Shown: positions 20,048 through 47,000 of the stretch, piece after piece
Layout of the letters: each line of letters opens with the position of its first letter
How positions within the stretch are numbered: position 1 is the stretch's first letter
Source: Zeus faber
Lineage: Eukaryota; Chordata; Actinopteri; Zeiformes; Zeidae
Direction: 5' to 3'
Length of the DNA stretch: 64,000 nucleotides
Assembly: GCA_960531495.1 (NCBI GenBank)
Contig: OY482866.1
Location: 5,357,918 to 5,421,917 of the forward strand
Notes under the pieces: generated by a model
Told to the model about the DNA's origin: nothing
The model's database searches: none
Seen by the model: the letters and a program-made list of their open reading frames with translations, nothing else
Made by a program: the position numbers and the translations under genes

Positions 20048-21095
20048 GTACGTGCATCTGGAGGGCAATGTGCTGTGTGTTTGGATTTTATTTTTGCCCC
20101 GTGCTTTTTGGTGGGGGCGTTTGACTTTCGATAAGAGAAATTGAGTATGTGTTCTCAAAATGTGTATATATATATATTTTTTTTAAACCAGGTTACCTAT
20201 GTCAGGGGTTGCCAATCTGGGGTTCGTGGCCCCCTATGGGTCAGTGAATGAGCTGCAGGGGGCCCGCAGCAAAATTATTATATCTTTATATTATTGTATC
20301 TTTTGTTTTTCACAAAATATATAAACTCACTCCAACCAAGGAGGGTGCATTACATTTTTTTGTTGCAAGATTCGCACTTTTTGTCGGCAAGCTGGAAGAG
20401 AGATGTTCCGTCGCCTTACTGTGCACTGAACACAGTCTGCACAACAGTGTACTATTGGCAGTCAGATAATTGTTATAAATATTATTATTTTCTTGTTTAT
20501 TGAAATCATCCGGCGCATAGTCTGGCAAGGGGCCAGGTTTGGACAACCCTGGCCTCTATGTGATGCTGCAGCACCAAAGCCTCTCCCCACTTTGCACTTT
20601 TCACGGGTAACCGTAACACAGCTACCCCAAGTCAAACCCGAACAGTCGGGAGCTGCTGACTTTCCTCTGGGTCACAGCTCTCAAATCCTAAATCCTCCTC
20701 GTGCTTTATTTGCGTAGGTCGGCCATGTGTGGATTGCCACGCATTTGAGTTCATGCAGAGGGCACTGCAAGATCTGAAGAAGACCGCCTTCAACCTCGAC
20801 GCCCGGGTGAGACAAATCCTCCGTTTTATGCCTTTGATCTGACTATTGTTAACCTCTCGATAGGAAGATTATGGTATGAAATCGTCTTTCTAGAATTTGC
20901 TGTACTTGTCAATACGTGCCAATAACATCATTCTTTCAAGTGTTGAATATTGGACAACTTTAATTATTTAGAGGAATATTTAACACATGAATAGTCTTCT
21001 AATCTCATTATACTCCTTACCAGACTGAGACACTGGTGCTGCGGGCAGAAAGGAGGGCTCTGTGCGACTGCATGCCAACCAACTCACTCCGCTGA
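19936..21095 (+). CDS. nicol1: NICOL1 (C4orf48), small secreted lumicrine cofactor
   Basis: NICOL is a small secreted protein known in mammals to bind NELL2 and support lumicrine signalling in the male tract. Coding exons are 19936-20047, 20718-20806 and 21024-21095, all GT-AG and in phase, giving 90 residues (human family member slightly longer). Residues 1 to about 26 form a hydrophobic signal peptide ending near GAADA. The mature part has the family signature RPCVDCHAFEFMQRALQDLK at 39-58 and RTETLVLRAERRALCDC at 67-83, with cysteines 41, 44, 81 and 83 available for two disulfides. A good acceptor, TTTGTCTACATTCCAG, ends at 19908 just before the ATG, so a non-coding 5' exon is likely. Identity is very sure. 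Confidence 0.95.
20203..20551. mobile_element. hAT-like MITE in NICOL1 intron 1
   Basis: The left end CAGGGGTTGCCAATCTGG and the right end, reverse complement CCAGGGTTGTCCAAACCTGG, form imperfect terminal inverted repeats of the CAGGGGT hAT type. No transposase is present. A CTATGT motif occurs near both outer edges, but no clean 8-bp duplication could be fixed. Confidence 0.55.
20718..20806 (+). CDS. nicol1: NICOL1 coding exon 2
   Basis: Acceptor TTGCGTAG; two bases complete Ser38, then the conserved RPCVDCHAFEFMQRALQDLK and KTAFNLDAR; donor GTGAGA in phase 0. Confidence 0.95.
21024..21095 (+). CDS. nicol1: NICOL1 coding exon 3 (last)
   Basis: Acceptor TTACCAG; encodes TETLVLRAERRALCDCMPTN and SLR, stop TGA 21093-21095. 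Confidence 0.94.
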   Translation, partial: TETLVLRAERRALCDCMPTNSLR

Positions 21096-21573
21096 ACTTC
21101 TTATGTGACCCTCGTGTGTGTTCGTCACATTCCACTACCACAACCCAAGCCTGTCGATTGTGTTTTTGTATCCACCAGGATTTATCGATGTGCAAGGCAC
21201 TTTATTTTATTTTCTCCCGCGTCAACTCTGATGCGGGCTTTGGCGCGAACTCATGCATTACCATGCATATTTTACTTTGCCTTATTTAGGCTAAATCTGT
21301 GGAAGTTTTGACAAGAAATCGACAAACATGTCTGCAGTTTTGTTTACTTATTGTTTTGGTTTTTTTTGTCTTCATGTGACCCACTCAGAGCAAAGGTTAC
21401 TGTGTGATCCAGTCCTATTTGTTTAACGTTGATAAAATACATTGTTAAATGTACTTGTGAAATTTGTTGAAAGAGATTAAGGTTTATGACAACTTTCCAC
21501 TTTAAAACGTAGCACCACCTGTCACACCCTAGAGTTTTCTAATAGATTTAGACAGTTACCTGTACTTTTAGTA

Positions 21574-21579
21574 AATAAA
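21574..21579 (+). terminator. Candidate NICOL1 poly(A) signal AATAAA
   Basis: First canonical hexamer after the stop codon (about 480 bp). A second at 22064-22069 is an alternative. Neither can be chosen from sequence alone. Confidence 0.4.
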
Positions 21580-21599
21580 CAATATGTGTAATTTATACT

Positions 21600-23403
21600 T
21601 AGGGAAGCATTGCACTATTATGAGAGCATCGAGAATATTGATTCATTGGCAAGTTTGCCTTTGGTAAAACGGTTATTATGCTATCGTTATGATCACCTCG
21701 ACCATCATTATGTTTTAATACTGGGTGTGTTTAGAAAGACAAGAAGTATGTTAAACACTTTGTCAGCCGTTGTATAGAACCATCTTCAACACATCGCTCG
21801 TCTTTCTGCACACACAGAATAGAACTTCAGTGAAGACAAGATCAATCTTCAAAGTTTAATGTTGTTGTTGTAAATGTAGATCTCTGAAATTTTTTTTGCC
21901 TGTATGGAGAAGGTGGGTTTTATTTGAAGAACAAAAAACATACATTGTACTCTCCACTGAGCATGGCACTGTAGCATGAATTCAGAGCAATTATTGTTTA
22001 CCAATTGTAAATATAGACCATATGTATACATTTGTAGACTGCTATAAGTAACATATACTTGAAAATAAACTTTAGATGATTCACGAGTTGCAGAGGATGG
22101 GATGATTGCTAGTGGGATGGAGGATGGGGCAAGGCACATACAGTTGGTATTGTTTTGTTATTTTGAGAATAGTGTTATTTATTAAAAGTTATTCCACAAG
22201 AACTGCCTTTTAATCTTATCTGCTTTAATTTTACATAGACAAGTTGCATAATGTGTATTTTTCTTCCAGACACTAAGACGACTCTTAGCTTTAGTCCATT
22301 GTTGAGTTGAAAGCAAAGCTCTGTACAGTGCTGGCATGAATACTGATATTGATTATTTATTCAAATAATCTCTTGAACTTGAACTTGAACTTGTTTGTGG
22401 TCGCCGTTCCAACCTTTCCACCATCTTCAATAGAAGAGCCCATGGTGCCTGTGCGCGAGAAAAGACAAGTCAAATGAATTTCCTAACACATTTGCACATA
22501 CTAGGATCTTTTTTTTTGGGGGTGAAATGATGCAAAAAGGGTGACAACACCAAAATACATGGTCAGCTCTTACTGTCACTCCAGCTATTTAAGCACATTG
22601 TGTCGAGAGCAATCAAATATCAGGGTCCATTTGTTGAATAACTTGCAGAACAAAGATAAAATCTCACTGATTTTATTCAGGGTGTGTGTTCCTAGTCTCA
22701 GGGTTGCTGTTTCCAGGTCCTGCGGCGCTTGATGCCCCCCCCCCCCACCAAGAGATTGGCCATAAACTCAAGGGGGCGCGGTTCCGATCTTCGCCACTAG
22801 GAGGAGCCCTCCGTCACGGCGGAGCATCGGGCATGTCGCAATAATGCACCACTCTCCATCCTTCGCCCCCCTTATGGCTGTTAAAGCAGCATCACTGCAG
22901 CGCCAGCACATCGGGTGAAATTAAGATATGCAGCAATAGTAAACATAAAACTACGTCTGCACGCTGGCCACCCCGCCTGTTGGCCGGCAACCCACCTGCA
23001 GTGACCTGGCAGGATCAACAGCCCCGCCCCATGCAGGCCTTCATCATCACCCTCCCCAAATACTGCATCAAAGTATTCAAACACACGAATACAACCCATG
23101 TAAGTTTGACAGCTCCCATTTAATGACACCTGCTAGCAACTATTTCACTTTGGGTGCTTTCGTCGGAGGGAACAAGGAATTCGAGGCTTACGGGGAGGAT
23201 TTGCAGACACACAGACTTGAGACGGAGGAGCCGCTGAGTCAATTTGAAAGATCCACACGGTAGCATCAAGGAGCGCCCTGCTGCCGGGGTTCTCCTTCAT
23301 CCTCCCCGGAGAAAGCTCAGCTAATGATCAACGATGTTTTCAATTCTCTGCCTGGGGTGGAAAAAAAAATCCTCACCCACTTTCCCCATTGCCATTGCAG
23401 CTT

Positions 23404-23439
<36 letters not shown>

Positions 23440-25814
23440 CCTTTTTGTTTGACCTTGCTGCAAGGGAATGCCCGCCTCGCTGACTATCAGGGCGAATTTC
23501 CCAGACAGTGTTAATGCCAAGCACATCAATATTTACTGCAGACATCTTGCTGTCTGAGAGGATGAGGGAGGAGCTGGACCAGAGCATGACCTCAAACACT
23601 GGGAGTGGTTGCCCATCATTTTGCTCAAAGGCCTTTATCACTAACAAGGGGGGGTCGCATTTTTATACGTCGGGGGAGAGTTCTGTGTCTCATGAACAAT
23701 AAAATATTACATTTACACACACAAAGACACACAGATGGATCAACCAAACAATGCTACAAAACTCCATTCCATCATTTAGGAGGTGTAGTTATCTTAAATG
23801 CTCTCCGTTAACAATTGGGTTTTGACCCTGAAAGGGTCAATGTTTTCTTTCCCTTCCTTTTTTTTTTTCTCGCTCTTTTTGTTACGTCTCCACATTATTC
23901 TGTAAATGTAATAATTAAAGCACTCTGAGACAGAGCCCGCAGGGAACACACAAAGCTGATCAGGAAGAAATATCATCATCATCTCAGGTGCTGAAGAAAA
24001 CAGTTCAAGACATAATGCAACAGAGTCTCCACCGGTCTACTGCAAGACCAGCAGGGGGCGCCAAACACTCTCAAAAGGAAAGTATCACAATCTCGGCCCA
24101 TTGGAATATTGTCGGTAGACTTTAATGAGCATTAGCCGACAAATACTTTGAGGCTTCTTGACTTTTACTTGCGGATACTGTTCAGCTCGGCATCTTAAGC
24201 TTACCCCTGTAAGAAAACCTCTCCCGTTCCGAAGTGCCCCTGAGAAAATTGCTTTGTTATCAATTTCATCTCTGCCGCACCTCCGGCATAATACTGCCAC
24301 GGATCTGATCGAGCACACTGACCTTCTTGGAGTGGGGGAAAGTGGAGCAAATATAAATTGTTTATTAAAAGAATAATCACGTATTATTACAGGCATTATT
24401 ATACCAATAAGCCAGTATATAATAAGTATATAATAAGTCAGAATACCTTGAATTCTATGTAAAATGCACAAAGGGCCCTGGAACCGCAGTCTAAATTGAA
24501 GGAATGCACTACCCTTTAAGCCCTGCCTTGTCACTCTGATCATTGGCCAGTGGCTGCATCTTCAGTAGTCTGTGAAATCCAGTGCTCGCAGGGCACCATG
24601 AATAAGAGATACGCATGATAATGCATTAAATATGCATATATGTTTTTGCAGGGCCTTTATAAATTACTCATTACACAGCAATTTTGGACTAGTCCTGCCT
24701 AGTTCTGCGTAAAAGAAGACAGAGAAGAAGATTATTAAAAAAAAAAACTGTTCTTCTTGATGGGCTGAGAGGAAAGGAGCAGCTTACATCTGTCACAAAG
24801 GACAAGGGCAGGAATCGCCTGCAGTTCTGTGGCATGGTCTATTTGTTGGCTGGTGCCTTGCAGCACTTTCTTTGAATTGTCTTCTTTTAGAAAATAAAAC
24901 TCGGAAATGCTTTGCTCCTCAAGGGGAGACTGCCCCTCGCTCCTTCTGTTATTTAGCATCACTTGCCCCCTGAAGCTCGGAGACACTGGGAGTCCACGTC
25001 AAGGTCACAGGGTGTAAGGGGAGCAATGTGCGTCAAGCTGAGCTCAGATCACATTACTGGCAGTAAACTTTCTTTGCAGAAAAAATAAGAGTCAGGGTTT
25101 AAATACTGTTAAACACAAACACACACGCACGCACGCACGCACACGTACTGTACATGCACACACGCACGATCACTGCATTCAGATGGTAATTGAACAACAA
25201 AACCTTCTACACAAGAGGGAGACAGGGTGCAAGGTTGGCCTCATGTATCACAAAATCCCAAAACCAGTCAGATCAACTGATTCTTCTTCTGTGACGACTG
25301 AGGTGCGATGTGTGAAATTACATAATGTTATTATAATATTATATATTTCTAGTTTTTGATTTTACCCAATACTGTCCCATACAACCTTTGGACAATGCGG
25401 ACTTCAGTTCCAAACTGAATCTAGAGGATGTTAACGCAATTACTGCATATAACTGAATAAACGCTTAATTATCACCGCTGTCAGGATTCAATGACATATG
25501 TAGTCTAAGTATGTTACGGCCTGGATCTTAGACACTTGCCCCCCCGTCATGATGGATCAGAGGTCACCGCACGGGCAGTCAGAGAAGAACCAGAAGGGAC
25601 CTGACTTGACCCTGGAGCTGTTTTACTTCAGCTAGTGTGGAATGCGAGGTTTCCATAAGAATATTCAAGACTGGATTTCACTGTCCGCTACTTTCCCCCC
25701 CATGAAATTCATCCTGGAATGCCATTTTCTAAAGGATTCCCTTGGACTGATGCACTAATGAACTGCTTTGGACCCCCACCCTCTGCATGTTACAGAATTT
25801 TTGGAGACCACCCC

Positions 25815-25849
<35 letters not shown>

Positions 25850-26460
25850 CCTTCAGCTCAGCCTGGTGGTTAAGCTTCAGGGTCCACCTGAATTAGATAA
25901 TTATGACAAAACACGTTACAGAGTACATTGGGGGGCTTGGGGAGGTCTATTTAGAAAACCAAAACAGAAAAGTGAAATACAGATTATGTGGAGCCATGTA
26001 AAATGATGCCTATGCCAGTTTATCTGGGGCCAGATCTGGCTTCAATTTACCTCAGGTAATGGTGGGTCACATTTTCTTCTTTTTGTAGCTGATATTGGTG
26101 TCAGGATGACACTGCTCAAACTTCAAATGATTTTGTGTGATGTAATATATTCCTACGGTGTTTTGATTTGTAATACAATAGGCCTCATAATAACAATAAT
26201 AATAATCACCAATTCCCACTCTTACTGTTTTTTGATACAATAAAGAAGAGGAATTATCAAAGTTTTCATCTCAGTCCCGTCAACAGCATACTTCTAGCTT
26301 GCCATGTTCCGTAAAACAAATAAGTTATTTAAGTACTTAGATTTCAAAAAAAGACAAGACAAGAGACGACCTTTACAAATGATTGCCGCTGTTACAGCAG
26401 CAGAAGTTGACAGAACAGTGCAAGTAAAATAATAATAATAATAATAAAATACAATACAGG
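21600..26460. other. Intergenic region, NICOL1 to NAT8L
   Basis: No supported exon. It contains a (TTGAAC)n retroelement tail (22371-22396), a C run (22735-22747), CTCF-like motifs at 22793 and 24048, (CA)n at 23406-23434 and 25820-25849 and a T run at 23859-23868. Some could be conserved regulatory DNA, which needs cross-species alignment to judge. Confidence 0.55.
24048..24062 (+). promoter_or_regulatory. CTCF-like motif
   Basis: CCAGCAGGGGGCGCC fits the vertebrate CTCF core consensus CCASYAGRKGGCRS. A weaker relative, CCACTAGGAGGAGC, lies in the same orientation at 22793-22806. The pair sits between NICOL1 and NAT8L. Confidence 0.5.
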
Positions 26461-26518
26461 TACATATATCATTTTAACAGAGCGGCGCTACAGCTGTGCG
26501 GGCTGCGTCGGTGGAGCC

Positions 26519-26530
26519 CGCGCATGCGCA
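26519..26530 (+). promoter_or_regulatory. NRF1 site in NAT8L upstream CpG region
   Basis: CGCGCATGCGCA is a perfect NRF1 consensus at the start of a GC-rich domain (26480-27250) that runs toward NAT8L. It may mark a more distal start site, about 1.5 kb before the coding start. Confidence 0.55.
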
Positions 26531-27030
26531 CACGGGCGGACCTGCAGCGGAGCGGGGTGCTGATGCTGCGGAGCCGGAAGCCGTTCGGGGGAAGACGGCG
26601 CCCAATGGCGTGCGCGCCGCCCGGCCATGCAGAGCCCCCCCCGCTCGCACCGCGTCCGAGGGCGAATGAAACGCAGCGGCAGCGCAGGCAGCCTGCGAGT
26701 GAGAACCGTGCGGCCGGCGCGGACGGAGCGCGGAGCGGCCACGCGGTGTTCGTCAGCCCCAAACAAAAGAGCCCCCCCCCCCCACCCCACCCCCCGCAAC
26801 GCTCCTTCCGGTGCGCGAGGCTAAATGGTTTTGTTTGCGTAATAATTGAGAGAATTTTTTATTTTTTTTTTAATTTATTTTTTATTTTTTCTAGCGCGAC
26901 GGCGAGGATCCGAGGAGGCGGTGCGAGGCGGAAAGCACCGCACTGCAGCAGAGCTGTCAGTCACGGTGGGGATGGAGCGGAGCAGCGGCCCGGGGTTGGA
27001 GGCGCCAGATCCGGGGGGGGGTTTTGCGCG

Positions 27031-27060
27031 GGGGGGGGGGGGGGGGGGGGGGGTGGGGGG
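27031..27060. repeat. Poly-G tract
   Basis: A long G run broken once by T, with shorter G runs at 27015 and 27627-27642. It is G-quadruplex prone and likely to carry sequencing length errors. It inflates an apparent 270-codon frame here that is not a gene. Confidence 0.85.
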
Positions 27061-27246
27061 GGTTCTGCTCGGGCATTAAATCATTGGGTTACGGAACGAC
27101 GGCACAACCGCACCGCCGTCAGTGGGAACACACATGTGCGGGGTGCAAGGCGGGGTGTACACAGACGGCGGTGCGGCTGCACGGTGGGAGGTGGGCGACT
27201 GCGCCTATCAGCGTCACGTGACGCCCTCCGTCCGCTCGGCGGGGGA

Positions 27247-27690
27247 AGGTTCGACTCGTTCTTCGAGTTGGGGGGTTTTTTGACGAGTCACCCGGTGAAA
27301 AGATTCGGTCACTTTACCGACCCGTCGCTCGTTTGACTCCGTCGGTATAACGCGAGGCAGGACTCCCGAGTGAACGGTGAGCGACGGTGGGAGGGAGAGC
27401 CGAGTTGCAAATGGGATTGCCGCGAGGATCGTTTCATCCACGTTCAACATTGTTCATTTGGGTGGATTGCAACGGGCAAATCGACCACGCCGAACGCGAA
27501 TCACGCCCAAATGCCTCGGCTTCCAATGGTTTCCATCCCTTTTGAGTCGACGATTAACTCGCTCGCCCGCTCCTTTGCCTGGGAGTGACTCCCGACTGCA
27601 GAGTCGTTTGAAAGATTCCGCGCGCGGGGGGGGGGGGGGGGGGGACGGACGGATCGTTCCAGAGTCTCGCATCACGACCGTCCACCAATC
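27247..27690. repeat. GACTCGTT-type dispersed repeat, copy 2
   Basis: It opens with the 17 bases identical to 16923-16939 and shares later blocks with copy 1 in the same order (CGAGTCAC, GAGTCGTT, GAGTCTCGCATCACG). It ends about 60 bp before the NAT8L TATA box. A shorter relative with CGACTCGCGAGCGATTCG lies at 28558-28640. Confidence 0.5.
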
Positions 27691-27752
27691 TGTGCTCCGG
27701 GAGGAGCCCCCACCTCACCCCCAGAACCCTGGACCCACACGCTGCTCCCATT

Positions 27753-27760
27753 ATAAATAG
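27753..27760 (+). promoter_or_regulatory. TATA box of NAT8L
   Basis: TATAAATA about 250 bp upstream of the NAT8L start codon would place a start site near 27785 and a 5'UTR of about 220 bases. That UTR would contain a 27-base T run (27919-27945). Confidence 0.55.
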
Positions 27761-28008
27761 TGCTTGAAATACGCCGGCAAGTCTTGGTCGTCAGAAACGC
27801 TCAGGGTTGCAGCAGAACACCCCCCTCCCCAAGTCTTTTTTCCTTTCTTTATCTGTTTTTCTTTTGGGGGGGTTAAAATAAGAAACGTCAGCTCCATCCA
27901 TTCCCGATCTTCTTCTTCTTTTTTTTTTTTTTTTTTTTTTTTTTTGTTTGTTTGTTTTTCGTCTCTCTCCCCTTTTCCAAAGCGCAGTTGTTCTTGCGGG
28001 CGGTTTGC

Positions 28009-42595
<14,587 letters not shown>

Positions 42596-42619
42596 GGGAG
42601 GAAGCAAAGGGAGGGAGAG

Positions 42620-42627
42620 CGAGAGAA

Positions 42628-42674
<47 letters not shown>

Positions 42675-42700
42675 GAGAGAGAGGGCGCGAGGGGGAGAGG
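42620..42700. repeat. (GA)n purine tract after the NAT8L stop
   Basis: GAGAGA with a few breaks starting about 25 bases after the stop codon, continued by GA-rich sequence to 42775. In the mRNA it would be a GA-rich 3'UTR start. Confidence 0.9.
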
Positions 42701-43549
42701 AAGTGAGTGAGAGATGAAGAACGGACGGAGAGAGAAAGAGAGAGCGAGAGCGCGGGGACACAGAGAGAGAGAGAGAAAAACAACCCTCCTCGACCTGCCG
42801 CGCCAGTCCAGACGGGGTCTTCTCCTCCGACTGCTTTTATTTATTTTGTACCATTAGAGTTAATGTCTATTCCTATTTAACACATCTACTACTGCGCCAT
42901 GAGGTCACTAACTTTTCCTTTTTTACTGCAATCATGCTTTTGTCATTTCTTTTGTATTATACTTTGACATTTTAAACAAGAGTTGTTTTCCACCTAAATT
43001 TTATGACTATTCCTACTATCTTTTTCTCCTTTCTCTTTTCATTGTGTGCGAACAGAAATCCTGGACAGATAAACACAACACCGCCGTCCCGCGCTAATTG
43101 AACCCACATTCCCAGCTAGGCAGCCCCAACCCCCACTCTACTTTGTCTTTGGCACCGTGCGACTTGGATCAATATTTTCTCATTACTATCCTGCCCTTTG
43201 CACCTCCCCCGCCACACCAACTCCACCCCCCTCCCCTCCCCTCTCCTCTTCTCTCCTCCCCACCTCCACTCCATCCGGCTGTCCTCCCCACCCACTTGAG
43301 AATTGAACAAGCCGGTTAAGACCTGGCCATGCGATGTGCTGAGCGCTCTCTTTTGACAAGAGCAGGGGGGATGGATGGACTGGTGGACGGGTGCGTGGAC
43401 GGGACGGGGGCCGACACAGGGCTCTTTGAGGGAAAGCTGAATTAAAACATAGGCGTGCGGGAGGAGGGCGGTGGAGATAAGCCACCTTTGAAACCACCTT
43501 TTACACGATAGCTCTACAGTCAACCATGTGTTCAGTGCAGAGCGTGGTT

Positions 43550-43580
<31 letters not shown>

Positions 43581-43975
43581 AAGAGAGACTAGGTCAGTTT
43601 TTTCTTTATCTCAAGACACCGTATTGAAGCACAGCAAGCGTCTGCTACCAACCCCCTCGTCGAGAGAAATGCAGACTGGGGTGGGAGAGGTGGGTGTTTC
43701 CTGTATCCAGATAAAAGTGCACAGGAAACACAACGCTGCGCGAGACTCCCACAGTTTGTTGCCTGCGCTGCGTTATTCTCCTTTATTATCTGATTTGGTG
43801 AAGTTGTCCCATCCCTTACTGTTCTCTCTTGAAAGCACGGTCATGCTTTCGTGCCTTTTCTTGTCGAGGCTGTGGAGAGGGTCTCCGATTGGTTGGAATG
43901 ACGGGGGGTGGAGCTTTGCTTCCGCTACGTCACAACAGACAGAACGCGAGATACAATGTAGATGCATGGCACAAC

Positions 43976-44014
<39 letters not shown>

Positions 44015-47000
44015 AGATTGTTTGTGTGTGTGTGTGTGTGTGTTTTTGTTGGGGCTGCGGTTAGATAATATTCCAGCTTCGACAAAATATATGGCAAACA
44101 ATTCAACTGTTTTTGATTAAACTCACATGTTGGATGCATGAGAACACATGCATCTTTCTTGCTATGAGTCAAGTAATATCTGGCCAAACAATACAGGTTT
44201 CTATGTGCACTTATAAATTGTTTACTGATTGAAGATTAGACATTTTGAATATGTTTGGTATTTGATTGAAAATTTGTCATTTTGTAACCGCAGGCTCATA
44301 ATAAGACTCAAGACTCAAATCAAGGTTATTGGGGAAGAACTTGGGTAAGACATGACTACTAGCAATATTTGCAAACCGACAGTACTTAACTGAGCACAAC
44401 TAGCAAACAAACAAACATACCAGTACGTATCGGCATTAGTATTACATCCCCCTTTATGTATGTCTATGGTGTATACAGTTAGAATCTCATGTAGCAAGCC
44501 GTTCCCCCCCAAAAAGACAATTATCTCCTCTCTTTCCATCGCCACCCTTGTACCATACGACCAGCAGAAGACGAGAGATTCAACCCAACTCCATTCTGAG
44601 CCGAAAAACCATGTAATCGCACTTGCTTGTATAAAGTCGAAACAAAAAACAGAAAAAGCCGGAAAAAAAAAATCACATAAGAAAAAAATGAAAAAAATCA
44701 AAGAAAATACTTTGAACGTCATGAACATGACATCGCCCTCCTTCCAACCCCGCCACCCTCTCTCCCAAACCCCCCCCCCCCCCCCCCCCCCCCGATTCAC
44801 AAAGCTGACTGCAACCCTGAGCTCGACCCCTGCACCCTCCCCTGTTCTCATTCAACCCCCCCCACTCTCCATTTGACTTTTGACCTCCCCAACCCATTCC
44901 CACCCCGTCACTCTGCATGCACCACAGAGCCTTGCTGCGCTGCTTTTATTACTCCATTAGCTTGTTGGAACACCCCCCAAACCCTGTCCCAACTGTGATG
45001 TCATCCAAGCAGCGTGGAGGGGGATAGTGACGGACACGGTAGTGGTGAATGTGGGAATAATTAATCTACGTGTGTGTGTGTGTGTGTGTGTGTGTGTCTT
45101 TAGATGCGATACACTGAGCCACCACTGCGCTACCTGAATGACATCATGCCTGCCAGCCAAACAACTGTAGAATGCAAAAGCAATGCAAGTGTGGCATGCC
45201 TCTGTACCCAGTGTGTGTACGGTGCCTGCCCTGGAAAAGTCTAGATTAAAAAAAAAACGAACAAATATAAATAAATATATATATATATATATATATTGAA
45301 AAAATATATAAATGAAAAAGAAAATAAGCTTCTTTTTAGATGAACATATAAAAAGAAATGTGTTTCTTTGTTTGGAAAAAATATATATATATAACTTTTG
45401 CATGAAATGTGTCTTTGAATGCAAATAGGACTTGTAGAGGAGACACTCCTAGCACATGGCATACAGTGGAATCGAGGACTTGTCCTTTTATTTATATTCT
45501 TTTGTTTTCTTTGATATGATTCTCTGTAATCGTGGCCAGGGTTTGAAATTAACGCCAAGAACCAGCCTTGTAGTGCTTTGAAACTTCTGCCCTTCTCGGA
45601 CGAGGTTCGGCTATTCCAAACATGACACTAGCAGGTCACTGAACATCATCGGGGACACCCTAAACGCACTCCAAAAGTCGAATTCTAACCTTGAAAGAAG
45701 CTGAAAAGGAGACACTTTTGCATGCAAAGAGAGAGTTAATCAATTTCCCTTACTCCAGTTGGAGTTCCTTGTGAAAAGCCTTTGGGTACGGCCGCGTTGT
45801 AGATCCGTTTGAAACAAGCAAACCTGAAGGGGAATTAGAAAACACTTTGCCGCACTATATAGAGAATACATGGGCAGCTGATGGTTTTGTGTGCCGCAGT
45901 GAAAGACAAAGGAAAGTGCCCTCGGGCAAGGCACTGAGCCCTCTGTTTTTACTCTCTCTCACTGTAAATCATTGAGCACACCCAACATAATGGCTACAAA
46001 ATTTGAAATATTTCCATTGAAAAAAGAAAAAAAAGAAACCCTCATATTTTTCATTCTGTCACTTCTGGCACATCCCCCTTTTAACCACAGAGATCAGAGA
46101 CTGCAGAGAGGAGCACATTGTTCAAAGTGCACCGTCTGCTGAAAAGGCTTCTCATTCCCCCCTTCCCCTTTTCCCAGTCATGTGAAATGAGATGTGTCCG
46201 GAGGGCACATGTTCGTTATCCTTTCAAATTGAGCCAAACTGAGATTTCCCTCCATAATCCTACAAGGTTAAAAACCAGAGGCAGAACTGAGAGGTAGAGG
46301 AGTGAGAGGTATGGCTTCGAGGGCATCGTGATGTTGTCTCTCCTGGATCTAGTAGAAGAGCGCCAAGTCCATAAAATCTGAGCCATTTCTGCTGCTACCA
46401 TCCTGAAGTTTTAATTTTATTCTGTCTGACGAAAGTTAATATTAGTGCTTTGTGTGCGTGTGTTGTAGTAGAGGCAAGTAGGGTAGGGTCATAATATGAT
46501 GCATATTCGTACATATTCATAGCAAACAATGTCAAATTATTCCAAACGGCTTTGTCAAGACCAAAATCTTAAAAAGTGCATGGTGGAAAGTGGGGGATTT
46601 GGAATTGTAAAGACGGTGCACTATCTACGATGCATTTACTAAAGTCATGACAGCCCGTGAAAGCTATGCCCAACAAAATTTCACCTCCCATTTAATACTG
46701 GTAGTCTATACTCAGTATTGTGTAGAATGTAGAAATAATCATGAATGCAATGTTTACCAGTGTAAATTCAGTGCGATACCAATTTCTTCTGAGGTTTTCT
46801 GCTGATGTACAATCTGAAAATGATTTCAAGGATTTTTTTTTTTTTCTATGTGTTGGGTTTTTATTTAGGGACAGTGTGAGTGTGCTTTGCTATTGGTTGA
46901 GGTTTGAAAGAGGTATGCTGCATAAGGACTGAGAACCACTTCTAAAGGCCTCTGTCTTATGAGCGCTAAGAGCCCCTGAAAATGATCATCCAATGGCCTC

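Noticed and set aside
26524-27336. 270-codon open frame on the plus strand
   Set aside because: It is produced by GC-rich promoter DNA and a poly-G tract (runs of Gly/Arg/Pro), matches no family, and overlaps the NAT8L upstream CpG domain.
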